Positions 53,929-63,487 of a stretch of DNA of 64,000 bases are shown piece by piece. Below the pieces are notes generated by a model, which was not told where the DNA came from, searched no databases, and was given only the letters and a program-made list of their open reading frames with translations. The translations under genes were made by a program, and so were the position numbers. Numbering within the stretch: position 1 is the stretch's first letter; every line of letters starts with the position of its first letter. Origin of the DNA: JAGQPD01 sp020426865 (lineage in GTDB: Bacteria; Planctomycetota; Planctomycetia; Pirellulales; Pirellulaceae). The stretch covers positions 806,001 to 870,000 of the forward strand of contig JAWKTN010000004.1 in NCBI GenBank assembly GCA_041399065.1, written 5' to 3'.

Positions 53929-55350
53929 TTATGGATTGTGCAACGTCGCCGTGGTTGACGCTTTCGATTCAGCAACGGCTCTCCGCGTCCAACGCAACAC
54001 CAGTGGATCTCTGGGACGCATGGCCAGTGTGACATGCGGGATAGGACGAGGCGTGTCCGGCGGCAAGCTGACATCGAACTTCTGTAAGAGTATCGCGGCG
54101 GCGAGCAAAAATTCGGTCATGGCGAACGATTGACCAATACAAACGCGAGGTCCGGCCCCAAACGGAAAATAGGCACCATCGGGTAACTGATCGGCACGAC
54201 CATCCAGAAAGCGGTCCGGCTGAAATGATTCGGGGTTTGGAAACCACCGTGGATCACGCTGCACGACATACGAGGATAGCGAAATGAGACTTCCCTTGTG
54301 GACGTGGTAGCCACCAATCTCTAGATCGGCGGTGTTCTGTCGCAAGAAGACGCCGACAGCCGGCGGAAACAATCGAAGCGATTCTTTGATTGTGGCTTGA
54401 ATGTACTGCAATTGGGCAATGTGGTCGAAGGTGGGCGGATCGCCACCGGTAACGCGATCGATTTCTTCCTGGCAGTGACGGACAACGTCCGGGTGCGATG
54501 CCAAATTGTACCAGTACCAGTCGAGTGCCGCGGCGGACGTATCGTGCCCTGCCAGCATCAGTGTCATCGCCTCGTCGCGAACCTGTCGATCGCTCATCCC
54601 CTGGTTGTTCGCTTGATCGTCCACGGTGGAGAGGAGCATGGAAAGCAGATCGCCATGATCGGTCGGAGTCGATCGCCGTTGACGAATCAAATCCCATACA
54701 ATCCTATCCAGCAAGGCAATCGCCCAACGCTTGTCGCGATTACGTGCGGTAGGGAGCCAATTGGGGAGCCGCACAAACGCTTGCATCTCATGAAAAGCAA
54801 TATCTGACAGCACGGCCACGGCACGCGCAATGTCTGACGAAAACTCATCGACCCGCTTGCTGAACATCGTCTGGCAGATGATTGCCAGGGTCAACTGCGT
54901 CATCTGCTTGTCGATCTCGATATCAACAAACGCCTTGCCATTGAGATCACCGTCCCAACGACTGGCGAGCTCGCGAATACAGGCCGCCATCGCATCACCA
55001 TAACTTTGGATGCGCCGCGGCTGAAACGCTTGCTGCACCATCCGTCGTTGCCGAATCCACTTCTCGCCCTCCACAATCAATAGACTGTCGCCATTCCATT
55101 GTGCGATCGTCTGCATTACCCGCGGGAGCCGTGTCGTTGACTTCGCACGTGTCACCAGTACCTCGTGGATCTGGTCTGGGTGGAAAAAGATATACAGGCG
55201 ATAGCCGCCTGTCACAAACGATACCGCGTCGCCGTAGTTCTGTTTGAGCTCGGCAAAATAGCCCAATATGTCGCGGCGCATGCGAGCCATGCTGCGAGTT
55301 CCAAAGGCATAGTCGTTCGGGCCCGGTGGGTATTTTCTGTGAGCAGTCAT
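53929..55350 (-). CDS. Cytochrome P450
   Basis: 473 residues. Heme-cysteine loop FPFGAGPRVCIGQSFAMTEF, I-helix oxygen motif LMLAGHDTSAAALDW, K-helix ATIKESLRLFPP (ExxR), and the N-terminal proline-rich KYPPGPNDYA. No membrane anchor precedes it, as is normal for bacterial P450s. It hydroxylates or epoxidises an unknown substrate using electrons from a redox partner. A ferredoxin lies 2.6 kb away at 57977 but nothing ties them together. Convergent with the DUF1501 gene. Confidence 0.92.
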   Translation of the reverse strand: MTAHRKYPPGPNDYAFGTRSMARMRRDILGYFAELKQNYGDAVSFVTGGYRLYIFFHPDQIHEVLVTRAKSTTRLPRVMQTIAQWNGDSLLIVEGEKWIRQRRMVQQAFQPRRIQSYGDAMAACIRELASRWDGDLNGKAFVDIEIDKQMTQLTLAIICQTMFSKRVDEFSSDIARAVAVLSDIAFHEMQAFVRLPNWLPTARNRDKRWAIALLDRIVWDLIRQRRSTPTDHGDLLSMLLSTVDDQANNQGMSDRQVRDEAMTLMLAGHDTSAAALDWYWYNLASHPDVVRHCQEEIDRVTGGDPPTFDHIAQLQYIQATIKESLRLFPPAVGVFLRQNTADLEIGGYHVHKGSLISLSSYVVQRDPRWFPNPESFQPDRFLDGRADQLPDGAYFPFGAGPRVCIGQSFAMTEFLLAAAILLQKFDVSLPPDTPRPIPHVTLAMRPRDPLVLRWTRRAVAESKASTTATLHNP

Positions 55351-55595
55351 GGCGGCCTCCCAAATTGAACGGCGGCAAAAAGATGGCGAGTACTAATAGT
55401 TTATTGCCTTCCCAGCAGATTGTCAGACAGTGATAAGGGCGCAGGAATAAGGCGTATTGAGCGCCAAAAGACAAATTCGTAACAACCGCTCACGAAAAAA
55501 GCACTTTTCCATGTACGCATCTCGTATCGCAACGATGCAGAAACGAAGTCGGTTCGGATTCTTCATGAATTGTCAGAATCATCACGGCGGCGAAG

Positions 55596-57104
55596 TTAGC
55601 GCGGAGCGGTAGAGGAATTACCGGCGTCCGCCGGAATCGTTTGGTTCCAAGCCACCACGGTTTCGTGGAGTCTGGTGCTCGTATCGGAATGTTCGTCGAC
55701 GACATTGGAAACCTCCGACACGTCCGTAGACAGGTCGTACAATTGCCGCAGACTACCGTCGAAATTGGTATAGTATTTCCATTTCCCGTGGCGAACAGCC
55801 AAGTCGGGGTTGTCTTCGTCGAATCCATGACTGTAGCCAGGTCGGTCTGGTGGTCGACGCCAAAAGATGGGGGCGTTGCGACTGTCGGCTCCAACACCCA
55901 GGAGCGTCCCGGACAAATCCTCTCCGTCAAGGGCTGTTTCCTCAGGCAGTGGCGCACCGCAAATCGCGTAGAGAGACCGATTGATGTCCATCGCACAGAA
56001 GACGGACGTGCTGTTTGTTGTCCCGATTGAATTGGCAGCCATCATCCCTGGTCCCCAGACGATGAGCGGCGAACGTACCCCACCCTCGTAGAGCCAGGTT
56101 TTTGCGCCGCGAAGCGGAAGTGCCGATCCAGCGCCATGCTCCGGGCCGTTGTCCGAACAGAGAATGATCAACGTATTTCGGCTTAATTCGTCGTCGTCGC
56201 GAATACGAGAAAATAGCGTGGCGAACTGGCCGTCCATTGCTTCGAGCACCGCGAGATACTTGGGGCGTTTTTCATTTTTCCACTTGTCGACCGGAGGAAA
56301 AAAGGGCGAGTGCACATCGTCAGGCCAAACGTTCACAAAGAACGGCTGTCGGCGCCGTACGGCATCGTCGATAAATGCGATCGCCGAATCGACAAATCCC
56401 ATCGTGATCTGCGACCGCTGCATCCAAATCGCTGGGCCACCCAACCGGATCGCCCCTTCCCAAATGCGACCACGGCTTTTCCAGCCAGGTTGCATGGTCA
56501 GCGGCAGAAGCTTGGGGCCCATCCCCTCGAAATTCGTCAAGCTCTGATCGAAACCATAGGCCGAGATTGGCGGGGCGTCGTCAACGTCGCGCTGGCCGCC
56601 CATGTGCCACTTGCCAAAATGTCCCGTCGCGTAGCCGTGAGATTGCAACTGCCGAGCAAGCACCGGGGCTTGCGGGTCCAGCCATTGGGCCACCTGTCGG
56701 CGCTCGTTCGTCTGCCGATTGTCGAGATACGACGTGATCCGCCAGCGATGCGGATATTGACCGGTTGTTAAAGCGACACGCGACGGAGAACAGATTGGTG
56801 AATTGACGTAGAAGTTTGTGAAGCGGATCCCTTCCGACGCCAAGCGGTCGATCTCCGGCGTCGTGGCCTCCGTGTTGCCGAAGCAGCTGAGGTCGGAATA
56901 TCCCATGTCATCAATAAATACGACAATGACATTCGGTTGCTCGGCGGCCTGCAGCGCATTCCGCGGTTCAGCAAAAGGCAGACCACACCAGCAACAGGAA
57001 AGACAGATCCATCCCCAAACAGAAATGTGCTGGGAAACGTGCCTGGGATAGTCCGCAGTAGTCCACCAACATTTGATCACATCCAAGGCGATAACTGGAA
57101 CCAT
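55596..57104 (-). CDS. Arylsulfatase-type sulfatase
   Basis: 502 residues from the ATG at 57104 (57137 and 57386 are longer alternatives). A hydrophobic segment (WGWICLSCCWCGLPFAE) acts as the export signal. First metal site VIVVFIDDMGYSDLSCFGN; formylglycine motif SPICSPSRVALTTGQYP; lysine/histidine elements GHFGKWHMGG and DDVHSPFFPP. Second metal site IILCSDNGPEHGAGSALPLR. C-terminus LAVRHGKWKYYTNFDGSLRQ. Full length with all active-site elements. It desulfates an unknown substrate in the periplasm, maturation enzyme not in the window. Confidence 0.9.
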   Translation of the reverse strand: MVPVIALDVIKCWWTTADYPRHVSQHISVWGWICLSCCWCGLPFAEPRNALQAAEQPNVIVVFIDDMGYSDLSCFGNTEATTPEIDRLASEGIRFTNFYVNSPICSPSRVALTTGQYPHRWRITSYLDNRQTNERRQVAQWLDPQAPVLARQLQSHGYATGHFGKWHMGGQRDVDDAPPISAYGFDQSLTNFEGMGPKLLPLTMQPGWKSRGRIWEGAIRLGGPAIWMQRSQITMGFVDSAIAFIDDAVRRRQPFFVNVWPDDVHSPFFPPVDKWKNEKRPKYLAVLEAMDGQFATLFSRIRDDDELSRNTLIILCSDNGPEHGAGSALPLRGAKTWLYEGGVRSPLIVWGPGMMAANSIGTTNSTSVFCAMDINRSLYAICGAPLPEETALDGEDLSGTLLGVGADSRNAPIFWRRPPDRPGYSHGFDEDNPDLAVRHGKWKYYTNFDGSLRQLYDLSTDVSEVSNVVDEHSDTSTRLHETVVAWNQTIPADAGNSSTAPR

Positions 57105-57392
57105 GATCGCTCTGCTCTCCTCGCATGAGTCTACCATCACACCTCCCACATCGTGACAATACGTGGTCTCATACCAGACAACTGAGAAACGACGCGGCTC
57201 ATATTCGTGCGCTTCGCATTTTAGCAATTCGGGCGGCGTGCGACAACGATTGAGACGATGGAGCGGCGAAGGCCTGGTGCGGATATACAAAAGGTTGCGT
57301 ACACGCGCGAATCTGATGCCGGTATTGTGGAAGACCATGAAGCAAGGGCCCCGGAGAGAGCAGATCCCCCACGAGGCCCAAGACAAAAAGTG

Positions 57393-57686
57393 CTACGTTA
57401 GCACTTTGGTAACGACACCGGAACCGACGGTTTTGCCGCCTTCACGAATGGCAAACCGATCACCGGTTTCGATTGCGACGGGTTGCAACAACGACACCGA
57501 CAGAGTGACGCCGTCGCCAGGCCGAGCCATATGTGCGTTGCTTACGACGACAGTCTTGCCTGTGACATTCGTCGTGCGAAAGAAGAACTGCGGGGCGTAC
57601 CCGTCAAAAAACGGTGTATGGCATCCCCCTTCCTCCTTCTTCAACACGTACACTTCTGCCTCGAAATCGCGCCGCGGTCGCAGCAA
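57393..57686 (-). pseudogene. tuf: EF-Tu domain III fragment (tuf remnant)
   Basis: The minus-strand frame encodes FEAEVYVLKKEEGGCHTPFF, then DGYAPQFFFRTTNVTGKTVV, GDGVTLSVSLLQPVAIETGD and RFAIREGGKTVGSGVVTKVL. This is the last domain of elongation factor Tu (FEAEVYVLKKEEGGRHTPFF and RFAIREGGRTVGAGVV in normal copies). Everything before FEAEV, including the GTPase domain, is missing and the upstream DNA shows no continuation in any frame. It lies 60 bases beyond a strong terminator. A leftover of recombination at tuf is likely; the intact gene must be elsewhere. Confidence 0.85.
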
Positions 57687-57748
57687 TCCCCGTGCAGCTC
57701 CAGGGCAGTCATTGCGACGAAACTAAGACGCGTTGGGAATACACAAAC

Positions 57749-57783
57749 AAAAAAGCCCGCCAAGTCGCAGGACCTGGCGGGCT
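57749..57783 (-). terminator. Strong intrinsic terminator (minus strand)
   Basis: Read on the minus strand: AGCCCGCCA-loop-TGGCGGGCT with a 9-bp GC-rich stem followed at once by TTTTTTGTTTG. Classical rho-independent shape. It ends a transcript coming from 57800-57960, where only a 24-codon frame is visible. Confidence 0.85.
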
Positions 57784-57805
57784 GTGAGGTTTCGTTGCTA
57801 TTTCA

Positions 57806-57880
57806 TCAACGGCGCACCCCGTCCGCCTCGTCCCCAGACGAGTCGTCCCGGCAGTCGTCAATGAAAAAGCAACTAGACAT
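57806..57880 (-). CDS. 24-codon ORF ahead of the terminator (candidate small protein or leader)
   Basis: ATG at 57878-57880 to TGA at 57806-57808. The peptide is short and strongly acidic, with paired Asp residues (FIDDCRDDSSGDEADG). It lies ~22 bases before the terminator and is the only structured content of that transcript. No family recognised. It could be a real small protein, a leader peptide, or part of a non-coding RNA, with the inner CTCGTC-TGGG-GACGAG hairpin as RNA structure. Confidence 0.35.
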   Translation of the reverse strand: MSSCFFIDDCRDDSSGDEADGVRR

Positions 57881-57976
57881 GGTACAAAGGAATCCACCGA
57901 GCTGAAGGAATACCGGCCTTTATGGCCACAAAAGAGACAATCTGCATTCGCACGGGTTCACGCTGGGAGACGAAAA

Positions 57977-58249
57977 ATGGCGTACGTCGTAACCGCACCC
58001 TGTTTTGGCTGCAAATACACCGATTGTGTAGTGGTTTGCCCGTGCGACTGCTTTCACGAAGGAGAGAAAATGCTGTACATTGACCCGATGGAGTGCATCG
58101 ACTGCGACGCCTGTCGTGTCGAGTGCCCGGTGGAGGCAATTTTTCACGAAGACGGAGTCCCCGAACAATGGCAACAATTCATCGCACTTAACGCCGAAAT
58201 GTGTCAAACGACACCGCCCATCGTGGAACAAAAGCCCCCGTTGGTGTAG
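57977..58249 (+). CDS. Ferredoxin (seven/eight-iron, FdxA-like)
   Basis: 90 residues, GGGAGA ahead of the ATG. First cysteine set PCFGCKYTDCVVVCPCDCF, second set CIDCDACRVECPVEAIF. The first CxxC-x4-C spacing and the extra cysteines fit the 7Fe FdxA type, which carries one 3Fe-4S and one 4Fe-4S cluster. It carries electrons in the cytosol. The donor and acceptor are unknown, and the P450 at 53929 is only one candidate. Nothing is missing. Convergent or divergent partners do not indicate a pathway. Confidence 0.92.
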   Translation: MAYVVTAPCFGCKYTDCVVVCPCDCFHEGEKMLYIDPMECIDCDACRVECPVEAIFHEDGVPEQWQQFIALNAEMCQTTPPIVEQKPPLV

Positions 58250-58364
58250 CCTTTGAAGCGTTCGACGACATGTCCCGTCCACGACCGCGGCAAGTTGGCT
58301 GCGACCGCCGATTGGCGTTGTGTTCGCGGTTGTTTTATTGCCCGTAGGCTCTGAGGGCACCGTT

Positions 58365-58946
58365 GTGAAACCAAAGGACAATCCATTCCGGGCACAGCGT
58401 ATCGATTCCGTTCGATATCGCTTTTTGGACTCGGATTGGGACTTCGTGCGCCTTCGCTTGCATCAACTTGCCTATCACGCCGCGATCGTGGGGCCTGAGG
58501 GAAGCGGCAAGACGACACTTCAGCTGGAACTCGCCGAGCATTTGCGACAACAAGGTCGTACGATCTGCTGGTTGCGACTTCGGCGCGACAATCGCCCGCA
58601 GCATGCGTTACTTGTTACCCAATTCGTCGATGCATTTCATCCCGGTGCCATAGCCTTCGTCGACGGCGCCGAACAACTCGGTCGCTGGCAATGGCGACGC
58701 CTGTTAACCCAACTGCCAAACCGTTCCGGCGTCGTCATTACAACACATTCGCAACGTCATCTGCCCACTTTGTTGCATTGCCACACGTCCCCCGAATTGC
58801 TGCGCTATATTGTCGCCGAATTGGCGCCCACGATTTCCCCATCCTTGTCTGACGAGCTGCCTGTCCTGTACCGCAACCACCGCGGCAATATCCGCGACTG
58901 CTTGCGGGAACTGTACGATCGCGTCGCTGAGATGCCTTTGTCTTGA
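58365..58946 (+). CDS. P-loop ATPase, small AAA-like
   Basis: 193 residues from GTG 58365, chosen for GAGGG eight bases upstream. Walker A is VGPEGSGKTTLQLELAEHLR and Walker B is GAIAFVDGAEQLGRWQWRRL. A following stretch IITTHSQRHLPTLLHC corresponds to sensor 1. It ends LRELYDRVAEMPLS. The size and pattern suggest a standalone ATPase of unknown partner, a type common in planctomycetes near housekeeping genes. It lies 115 bases after the ferredoxin gene, same strand. Confidence 0.7.
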   Translation: MKPKDNPFRAQRIDSVRYRFLDSDWDFVRLRLHQLAYHAAIVGPEGSGKTTLQLELAEHLRQQGRTICWLRLRRDNRPQHALLVTQFVDAFHPGAIAFVDGAEQLGRWQWRRLLTQLPNRSGVVITTHSQRHLPTLLHCHTSPELLRYIVAELAPTISPSLSDELPVLYRNHRGNIRDCLRELYDRVAEMPLS

Positions 58947-58962
58947 CCGAGCGACAGCCACT

Positions 58963-59451
58963 TCAACTATCGTAGACATGAGCATCCGCGACACCGACCA
59001 TACTCAAGTATACAGAAAGGATCCCGCGATGGTGCACGGCGTGATTCAACACCCACGTGCGAATACAATCGCCCTTGGAAATCGTGAACAATACCTGTCC
59101 TCCGGCCTTTAATGTCCAAGGTTCTGCCATCGTTGCGTCGGACGCAGCTTCGATCGCCACGCGTGCATTTGCCACGTTTTGATCGAAAAACCTCAACAAC
59201 TCGGTCGGGTCCGTGATGTTGAGTGGCTCGGGTTTCGGGCCGTCAAGCGGTGCCATATCGAAAGAGTCTTCGCTAATAACCAGCGGCGTCCATCCGATCA
59301 AGTCAACGATATGATTGAAGTTCCAACCGATGGTTCGCAGACCCTCGTGTGCTTTCCATTCCATTTTTTCGGCAGGGACGAGAGTGAGAAGTCTACGTGT
59401 TCGTGCCATTTCGCGATCGAGTTCCGGTAACATGATTTCCGCGATTCTCAT
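58963..59451 (-). CDS. DinB family protein
   Basis: 162 residues. Four-helix DinB/YfiT-type bundle with three histidine positions that bind a metal: NFNHIVDLIGWTPL near residue 45, and WVLNHAVHHRGILSVYLSMV in the last helix. Members include thiol transferases and DNA damage-induced proteins of unknown use. The ATG overlaps the stop of the upstream gene as ATGA, so they are translationally coupled. Convergent with the P-loop ATPase gene. Confidence 0.85.
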   Translation of the reverse strand: MRIAEIMLPELDREMARTRRLLTLVPAEKMEWKAHEGLRTIGWNFNHIVDLIGWTPLVISEDSFDMAPLDGPKPEPLNITDPTELLRFFDQNVANARVAIEAASDATMAEPWTLKAGGQVLFTISKGDCIRTWVLNHAVHHRGILSVYLSMVGVADAHVYDS

Positions 59452-59950
59452 GTGTTCTCCCTTCTTATGGTCAGTCGTATGGACAGTTCAAGCCCGAGGG
59501 TAATCGCGCGAAGATCATGTGTAACATAATTGGCCGTCAATTTGTACCACATGCGTCCCACTCCCGCCGCGCGACGCACATGACTATCCGCCGCTTCATT
59601 CATCCAGAACGGACGTTGTTTTGCGTCTAGCTCCCTCACCAATGCGATTCCTTCCCGCAATCTGGGCAGAATGTCCGCAGCCCGAGCTTCGGCATGCTTC
59701 ACCGCATTTGGTCTCTGCTCGTACCATTCCTCTTTGGTCACACCGGCGGACTTTGCCAGGCCACTGTACGCCGTAAAATTCCAAACAATTTCGTCCGGAC
59801 CTGCCCACACAGCCAAAGCAGGATGGTCCGCAACCGACGCACTTTTTGTGCTCGCAAGCCGGGCGTAGCACCTTGTTGCACCGCCAGCGGCATCCATCCC
59901 AGCAGGCCAATGGACGCAGCGTAGAAATTACGGAACCGGTCGGTTACCAT
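59448..59950 (-). pseudogene. Unrecognised protein coupled to DinB, with a probable frameshift near its start
   Basis: The downstream frame (59897-59448, 149 residues) reads ALAVWAGPDEIVWNFTAYSG, TKEEWYEQRPNAVKHAEARA and AAGVGRMWYKLTANYVTHDL, mostly helical. In the neighbouring frame an ATG at 59948-59950 starts a hydrophobic leader, FYAASIGLLGWMPLAVQQGA. A single indel near 59870 would join leader and body. No family recognised. It shares an ATGA overlap with DinB and is divergent from the serine hydrolase. Confidence 0.45.
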
Positions 59951-59990
59951 TGCCTCTGTGTCTCCCACGTCTCTGCGTTGAGATATTGAA

Positions 59991-60908
59991 ATGGTGAGAC
60001 AAAACAACATGACAACGAGATTACGACCAATGTTCTTTGTACACGGAGTCCCCGCTACGATTCTCGCGGTATGTCTTACTACAAATCTTGCGTGCGCACA
60101 AGGAATGGTGTTGCCGAGGAGCACGCCGGAGTCACAGGGCGTTGAGTCGCAAGGCATTCGCGAGTTTATTGAAGCGGCCGACGAACGGGTCAATTCAATT
60201 CACAGCTTCATGCTTGTGCGACATGGTAATGTCGTAGCAGAAGCATGGTGGGAACCGGAAGCGGCCAACAAACCGCATGTGCTCTGGTCCCTCAGCAAAA
60301 GCTTCACCTCCACGGCGGTTGGACTGGCTGTTGCTGAAGGAAAGCTGAGTCTCGACGATCCGGTACTCAAGTTCTTTCCTGGTGATGCGCCCAGCGAGCC
60401 GTCGGTGAATCTCAAGGCAATGCGAGTCCGCGACCTGCTGACAATGTCCGCCGGACATCAGGAGGAAGCCAATTTGCGCGAGGCAGAACATTGGGTCAAG
60501 GCGTTTCTGGGTCACCCAGTCCCGCACAAACCGGGGACACGTTTTCGCTACAACACACCCGCAACCTACATGTTGTCTGCGATTGTGCAGGACGTCACCG
60601 GCCAAACTGTCCTCGATTACTTGACACCTCGCCTGTTCGAACCATTGGGGATCCGTAAGCCGCAGTGGGACGCAAGCCCACAGGGGATTTCCATTGGCGG
60701 CTACGGCCTTTACCTTTGCACAGAAGACATTGCCAAATTTGGACAATTGTGTCTTCGGCATGGAAACTGGCAGGGGCGACAACTGCTCCCCGCCGAGTGG
60801 GTCGAGCTGGCAACTTCCAAACAGGTTTCCAACGGAAGCAATCCTGTTGTTTCACTGACCTGCCGCTTCGTTCACTACTTCCATGAAACATCGAAATACA
60901 CCGAATGA
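59991..60908 (+). pseudogene. Serine hydrolase (beta-lactamase family), C-terminally truncated
   Basis: 305 residues. Signal peptide in ATILAVCLTTNLACAQ; the ATG at 60009 is an equally good start. Penicillin-binding/beta-lactamase fold with SxxK at VLWSLSKSFTSTAVG, YxN at RFRYNTPATYMLSAI, and GGYGLYLCTEDIAKFGQL. The usual end, a GYGYQFW-like strand and the KTG/HxG motif, is absent. After TSKQVSNGSNP the text becomes random (VVSLTCRFVHYFHETSKYTE) and overlaps the end of the convergent GH127 gene. A deletion removed ~60-80 residues. Family members are esterases or peptidases; this copy probably cannot fold fully. Confidence 0.78.
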
Positions 60909-63271
60909 CGCGTGTAGGTCTCGTAAAACGGCTTCAGCGTCGTATCCCCAGCGCTGAATCGCAGGGTTTGTGCACTGCCCTCAAAGGAGTTGGCGAGGTC
61001 GCCATGATCCAACGTTAGCGGTCGCCAATCGTTGCGGCGTTCCGGCTCCTCAGCCGCCAACAGGATCGGACCGTAGAAGATGCTGGCGATGTTCGGTTTG
61101 TCCATCACGGGGCTCAATCGAAATGCAAACGGCATCTGCAATTCCACGATGTCACCGTCCTGCCAATCTCGTCTCACCGCGACATACGACCCTGGAATCG
61201 CTTCGATTTGTTGTCGCTTGTCATTTACCAGCACGGTGTAACCCTTCGTTGCCCAACTAGGAACCCGCAGGTGAATCGTAAACTCGCCGTGGCCAGCAAC
61301 GACCAGTTGCGTCCGATCGGAATACGGAAAATCGGTCTTCTGTGTGATCGTGACTCCGCGTTGCTGCCATCGGACCGACGATGGAACAAAAAGATTTACA
61401 AAAATCGCGTCGTTTGCTTGATCGCGAAAGTAGATCGAGTCCTGCAGTTTTGTGTTGCTCTCCAGGGCGGTTCCGTTGCAACAGGTGAAGCCGTTCATGT
61501 TGGCGTTGCCGAAGTCTTTTCGTGCACCGGGGTTGAGTGGCACGTGGTAGGTATTACCTGGATCACGTTCCGCCACGGACGCGAGGATGTGGTTGTAAAG
61601 TGCCTGTTCGTAGTAGTCCATGTACTTGGCGTCGTGTTGATACATGAACAGCTGCCGAGTCAATTTCAGCATATTGTAAGTGGCACAAGTCTCATTCTGA
61701 CCGCCGCGAGCGAAACCGTTTGAGAAGAGCGTATTCGGTTCGGCGGTAAAGCACTCGGCGTTGTCCGGTGTGCTTGCCCCGGCAACGCCACCAATACTGT
61801 ACATGTAGCAGTGAGTGCAGATCTCCCAGAAGTTGGTCGCAACATGGTAGTAACTTATGTCGTTGGTCATGCGATAGGTTTCCAACGCTCCGGTGATCTG
61901 TGGGACATGTTGATTGGCATGCTTACCACGCAGCAGGTCAACATTGCGCGCCAAACCGTGGGAATGTTCGGCGTCGCCGAAAAAGAATTCAACGTTGTCG
62001 AACAATTTGGCACATTCGAGGTATCGTTGATCATCGGTCAGTCGATAGAGACGTGCCATGACTTCATTCATGCCACCGTATTCCCCGGCGATGTATCGAT
62101 TCCACATGTTGATCCGTGTTTCCGTCGGAATATTCTTCAGGCGGGCGTAGACCCAGTCGGCCATGCCGCGGGAGATTTCTAGTGCCTTTTCATTGCCTCC
62201 GACTTCGTAGCAATCAAGCAATCCAGCGAGAATCTTGTGGAGCGTGTAGTAAGGAGCCCAGATATTGTCATCCTTTCCTCCATATTTTGCTCCTTGTTCC
62301 AACATGATGAATTGGTCGGGAGGATAGGCGCTGATGAATCCCGTGCCCCAATTCCAGTAATCGTGGCGTATGCCATCCGACGTAAGGTCCGAACTGTACC
62401 CGTCTTTTCCGGGGGCAGGTGGCACTTGAGTGGGGTCGGCGACGGCTGATGCGCCTTCGTCGCGCGGCTTGCCAGCCGACCGTGACAATTCATGGAGCGT
62501 AGTGATCATGGTCTCCATCTTTTTCCGGAACGTGGCCTGCAAGTCTTTATCGTACGATGTGCTGGCATACGCTTGGGCAAGCGCCGACAAATAGTGCCCG
62601 GTGGCATGCCCCCGCAATTTTGTCGTTTGGCTGTCCCATACCCCCAGCGGTCGAGCTCCGTCCGGCTGAACCTGCCCGAATGCATCGCGAAACATGTACA
62701 AAAAACTGTCAGGGTCCGTTTCCACCAGTCTTGCCAGAAACTTGTTGCGGTTCATGATGAACGGCGTTTCTCGCTGCTGTGTATCCAGGTTCAACAAGAC
62801 ATCACCCAATGGGAACGATTCACGTTCTCGCACGGGAACGGGCCCGTTCCCGTCCGTCGCAGTAACAGTCACGGTGGCACGAGGGCGAAACTCCGTGCCG
62901 GGAACAATACCCGTCAGGGAGTAGCTTCCCGGTTGCAACACTTGTTGATTGTTCGTAGGAGACGGCCAAAGAACACGCACAGGTGGTCCCTGTTGACCAT
63001 CGGGGTACTCGGCGGAAATAGTGTAAGGCAAGTGGGGGAGGTTTCCGACGATCGTCCGCACGTCAATATCGGGCACGGACGAAGGGAGATAGCTATTGGG
63101 AGTTTTCGTGGATTCGCTCAAGATCGCATTTTCACTGTCGACGGCCACCTCGGCGGCCCGCACGCACTTTGCCGCTCCGGCGCCATCGCCAAGTCCCCAT
63201 GTAAAAATCATCAACGTGGCGATGACAACACAGTGACACACACTGGCATTCGCATCGGCAATTCGAAGCAT
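60875..63271 (-). CDS. Secreted GH127/DUF1680 glycosidase (beta-L-arabinofuranosidase-like)
   Basis: 798 residues from the ATG at 63269-63271; a start at 63958 would read through non-conserved sequence. Signal peptide in VCHCVVIATLMIFTWGLGDG. An Ig-like module (~75-130: YTISAEYPDGQQGPPVRVLW) precedes the (alpha/alpha)6 catalytic barrel. The zinc/cysteine catalytic elements of the family are visible as GQNETCATYNMLKLTRQLF and GFTCCNGTALESNTK. The end is a jelly-roll (LRVPSWATKGYTVLVNDK). Removes arabinofuranose-type sugars in the periplasm, probably from plant or algal polymers. Confidence 0.88.
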   Translation of the reverse strand: MLRIADANASVCHCVVIATLMIFTWGLGDGAGAAKCVRAAEVAVDSENAILSESTKTPNSYLPSSVPDIDVRTIVGNLPHLPYTISAEYPDGQQGPPVRVLWPSPTNNQQVLQPGSYSLTGIVPGTEFRPRATVTVTATDGNGPVPVRERESFPLGDVLLNLDTQQRETPFIMNRNKFLARLVETDPDSFLYMFRDAFGQVQPDGARPLGVWDSQTTKLRGHATGHYLSALAQAYASTSYDKDLQATFRKKMETMITTLHELSRSAGKPRDEGASAVADPTQVPPAPGKDGYSSDLTSDGIRHDYWNWGTGFISAYPPDQFIMLEQGAKYGGKDDNIWAPYYTLHKILAGLLDCYEVGGNEKALEISRGMADWVYARLKNIPTETRINMWNRYIAGEYGGMNEVMARLYRLTDDQRYLECAKLFDNVEFFFGDAEHSHGLARNVDLLRGKHANQHVPQITGALETYRMTNDISYYHVATNFWEICTHCYMYSIGGVAGASTPDNAECFTAEPNTLFSNGFARGGQNETCATYNMLKLTRQLFMYQHDAKYMDYYEQALYNHILASVAERDPGNTYHVPLNPGARKDFGNANMNGFTCCNGTALESNTKLQDSIYFRDQANDAIFVNLFVPSSVRWQQRGVTITQKTDFPYSDRTQLVVAGHGEFTIHLRVPSWATKGYTVLVNDKRQQIEAIPGSYVAVRRDWQDGDIVELQMPFAFRLSPVMDKPNIASIFYGPILLAAEEPERRNDWRPLTLDHGDLANSFEGSAQTLRFSAGDTTLKPFYETYTRHSVYFDVSWK

Positions 63272-63487
63272 ATCGGTTGCGGCCTTTCTTGGTGGGAACG
63301 ATGGATAGTCACGCTCGCCTATCATCGTACCACACGCGTTTTGCCCCACAAGGTTTTTACGCCACAAACATGATCCACACACGAGAGGAACTATTGTCGA
63401 CACTTCGAGGGATTCAACGCTACAATGCGGCATTCGATGATGGCGTACTCCCTGGACCTGGATCGGTCGTCTGCGAAAGCAAAAGGC

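Noticed and set aside
57709..57897. 62-residue minus-strand frame across the terminator
   Set aside because: It reads through the hairpin and T-run, so it cannot be a sensible product of that transcript.
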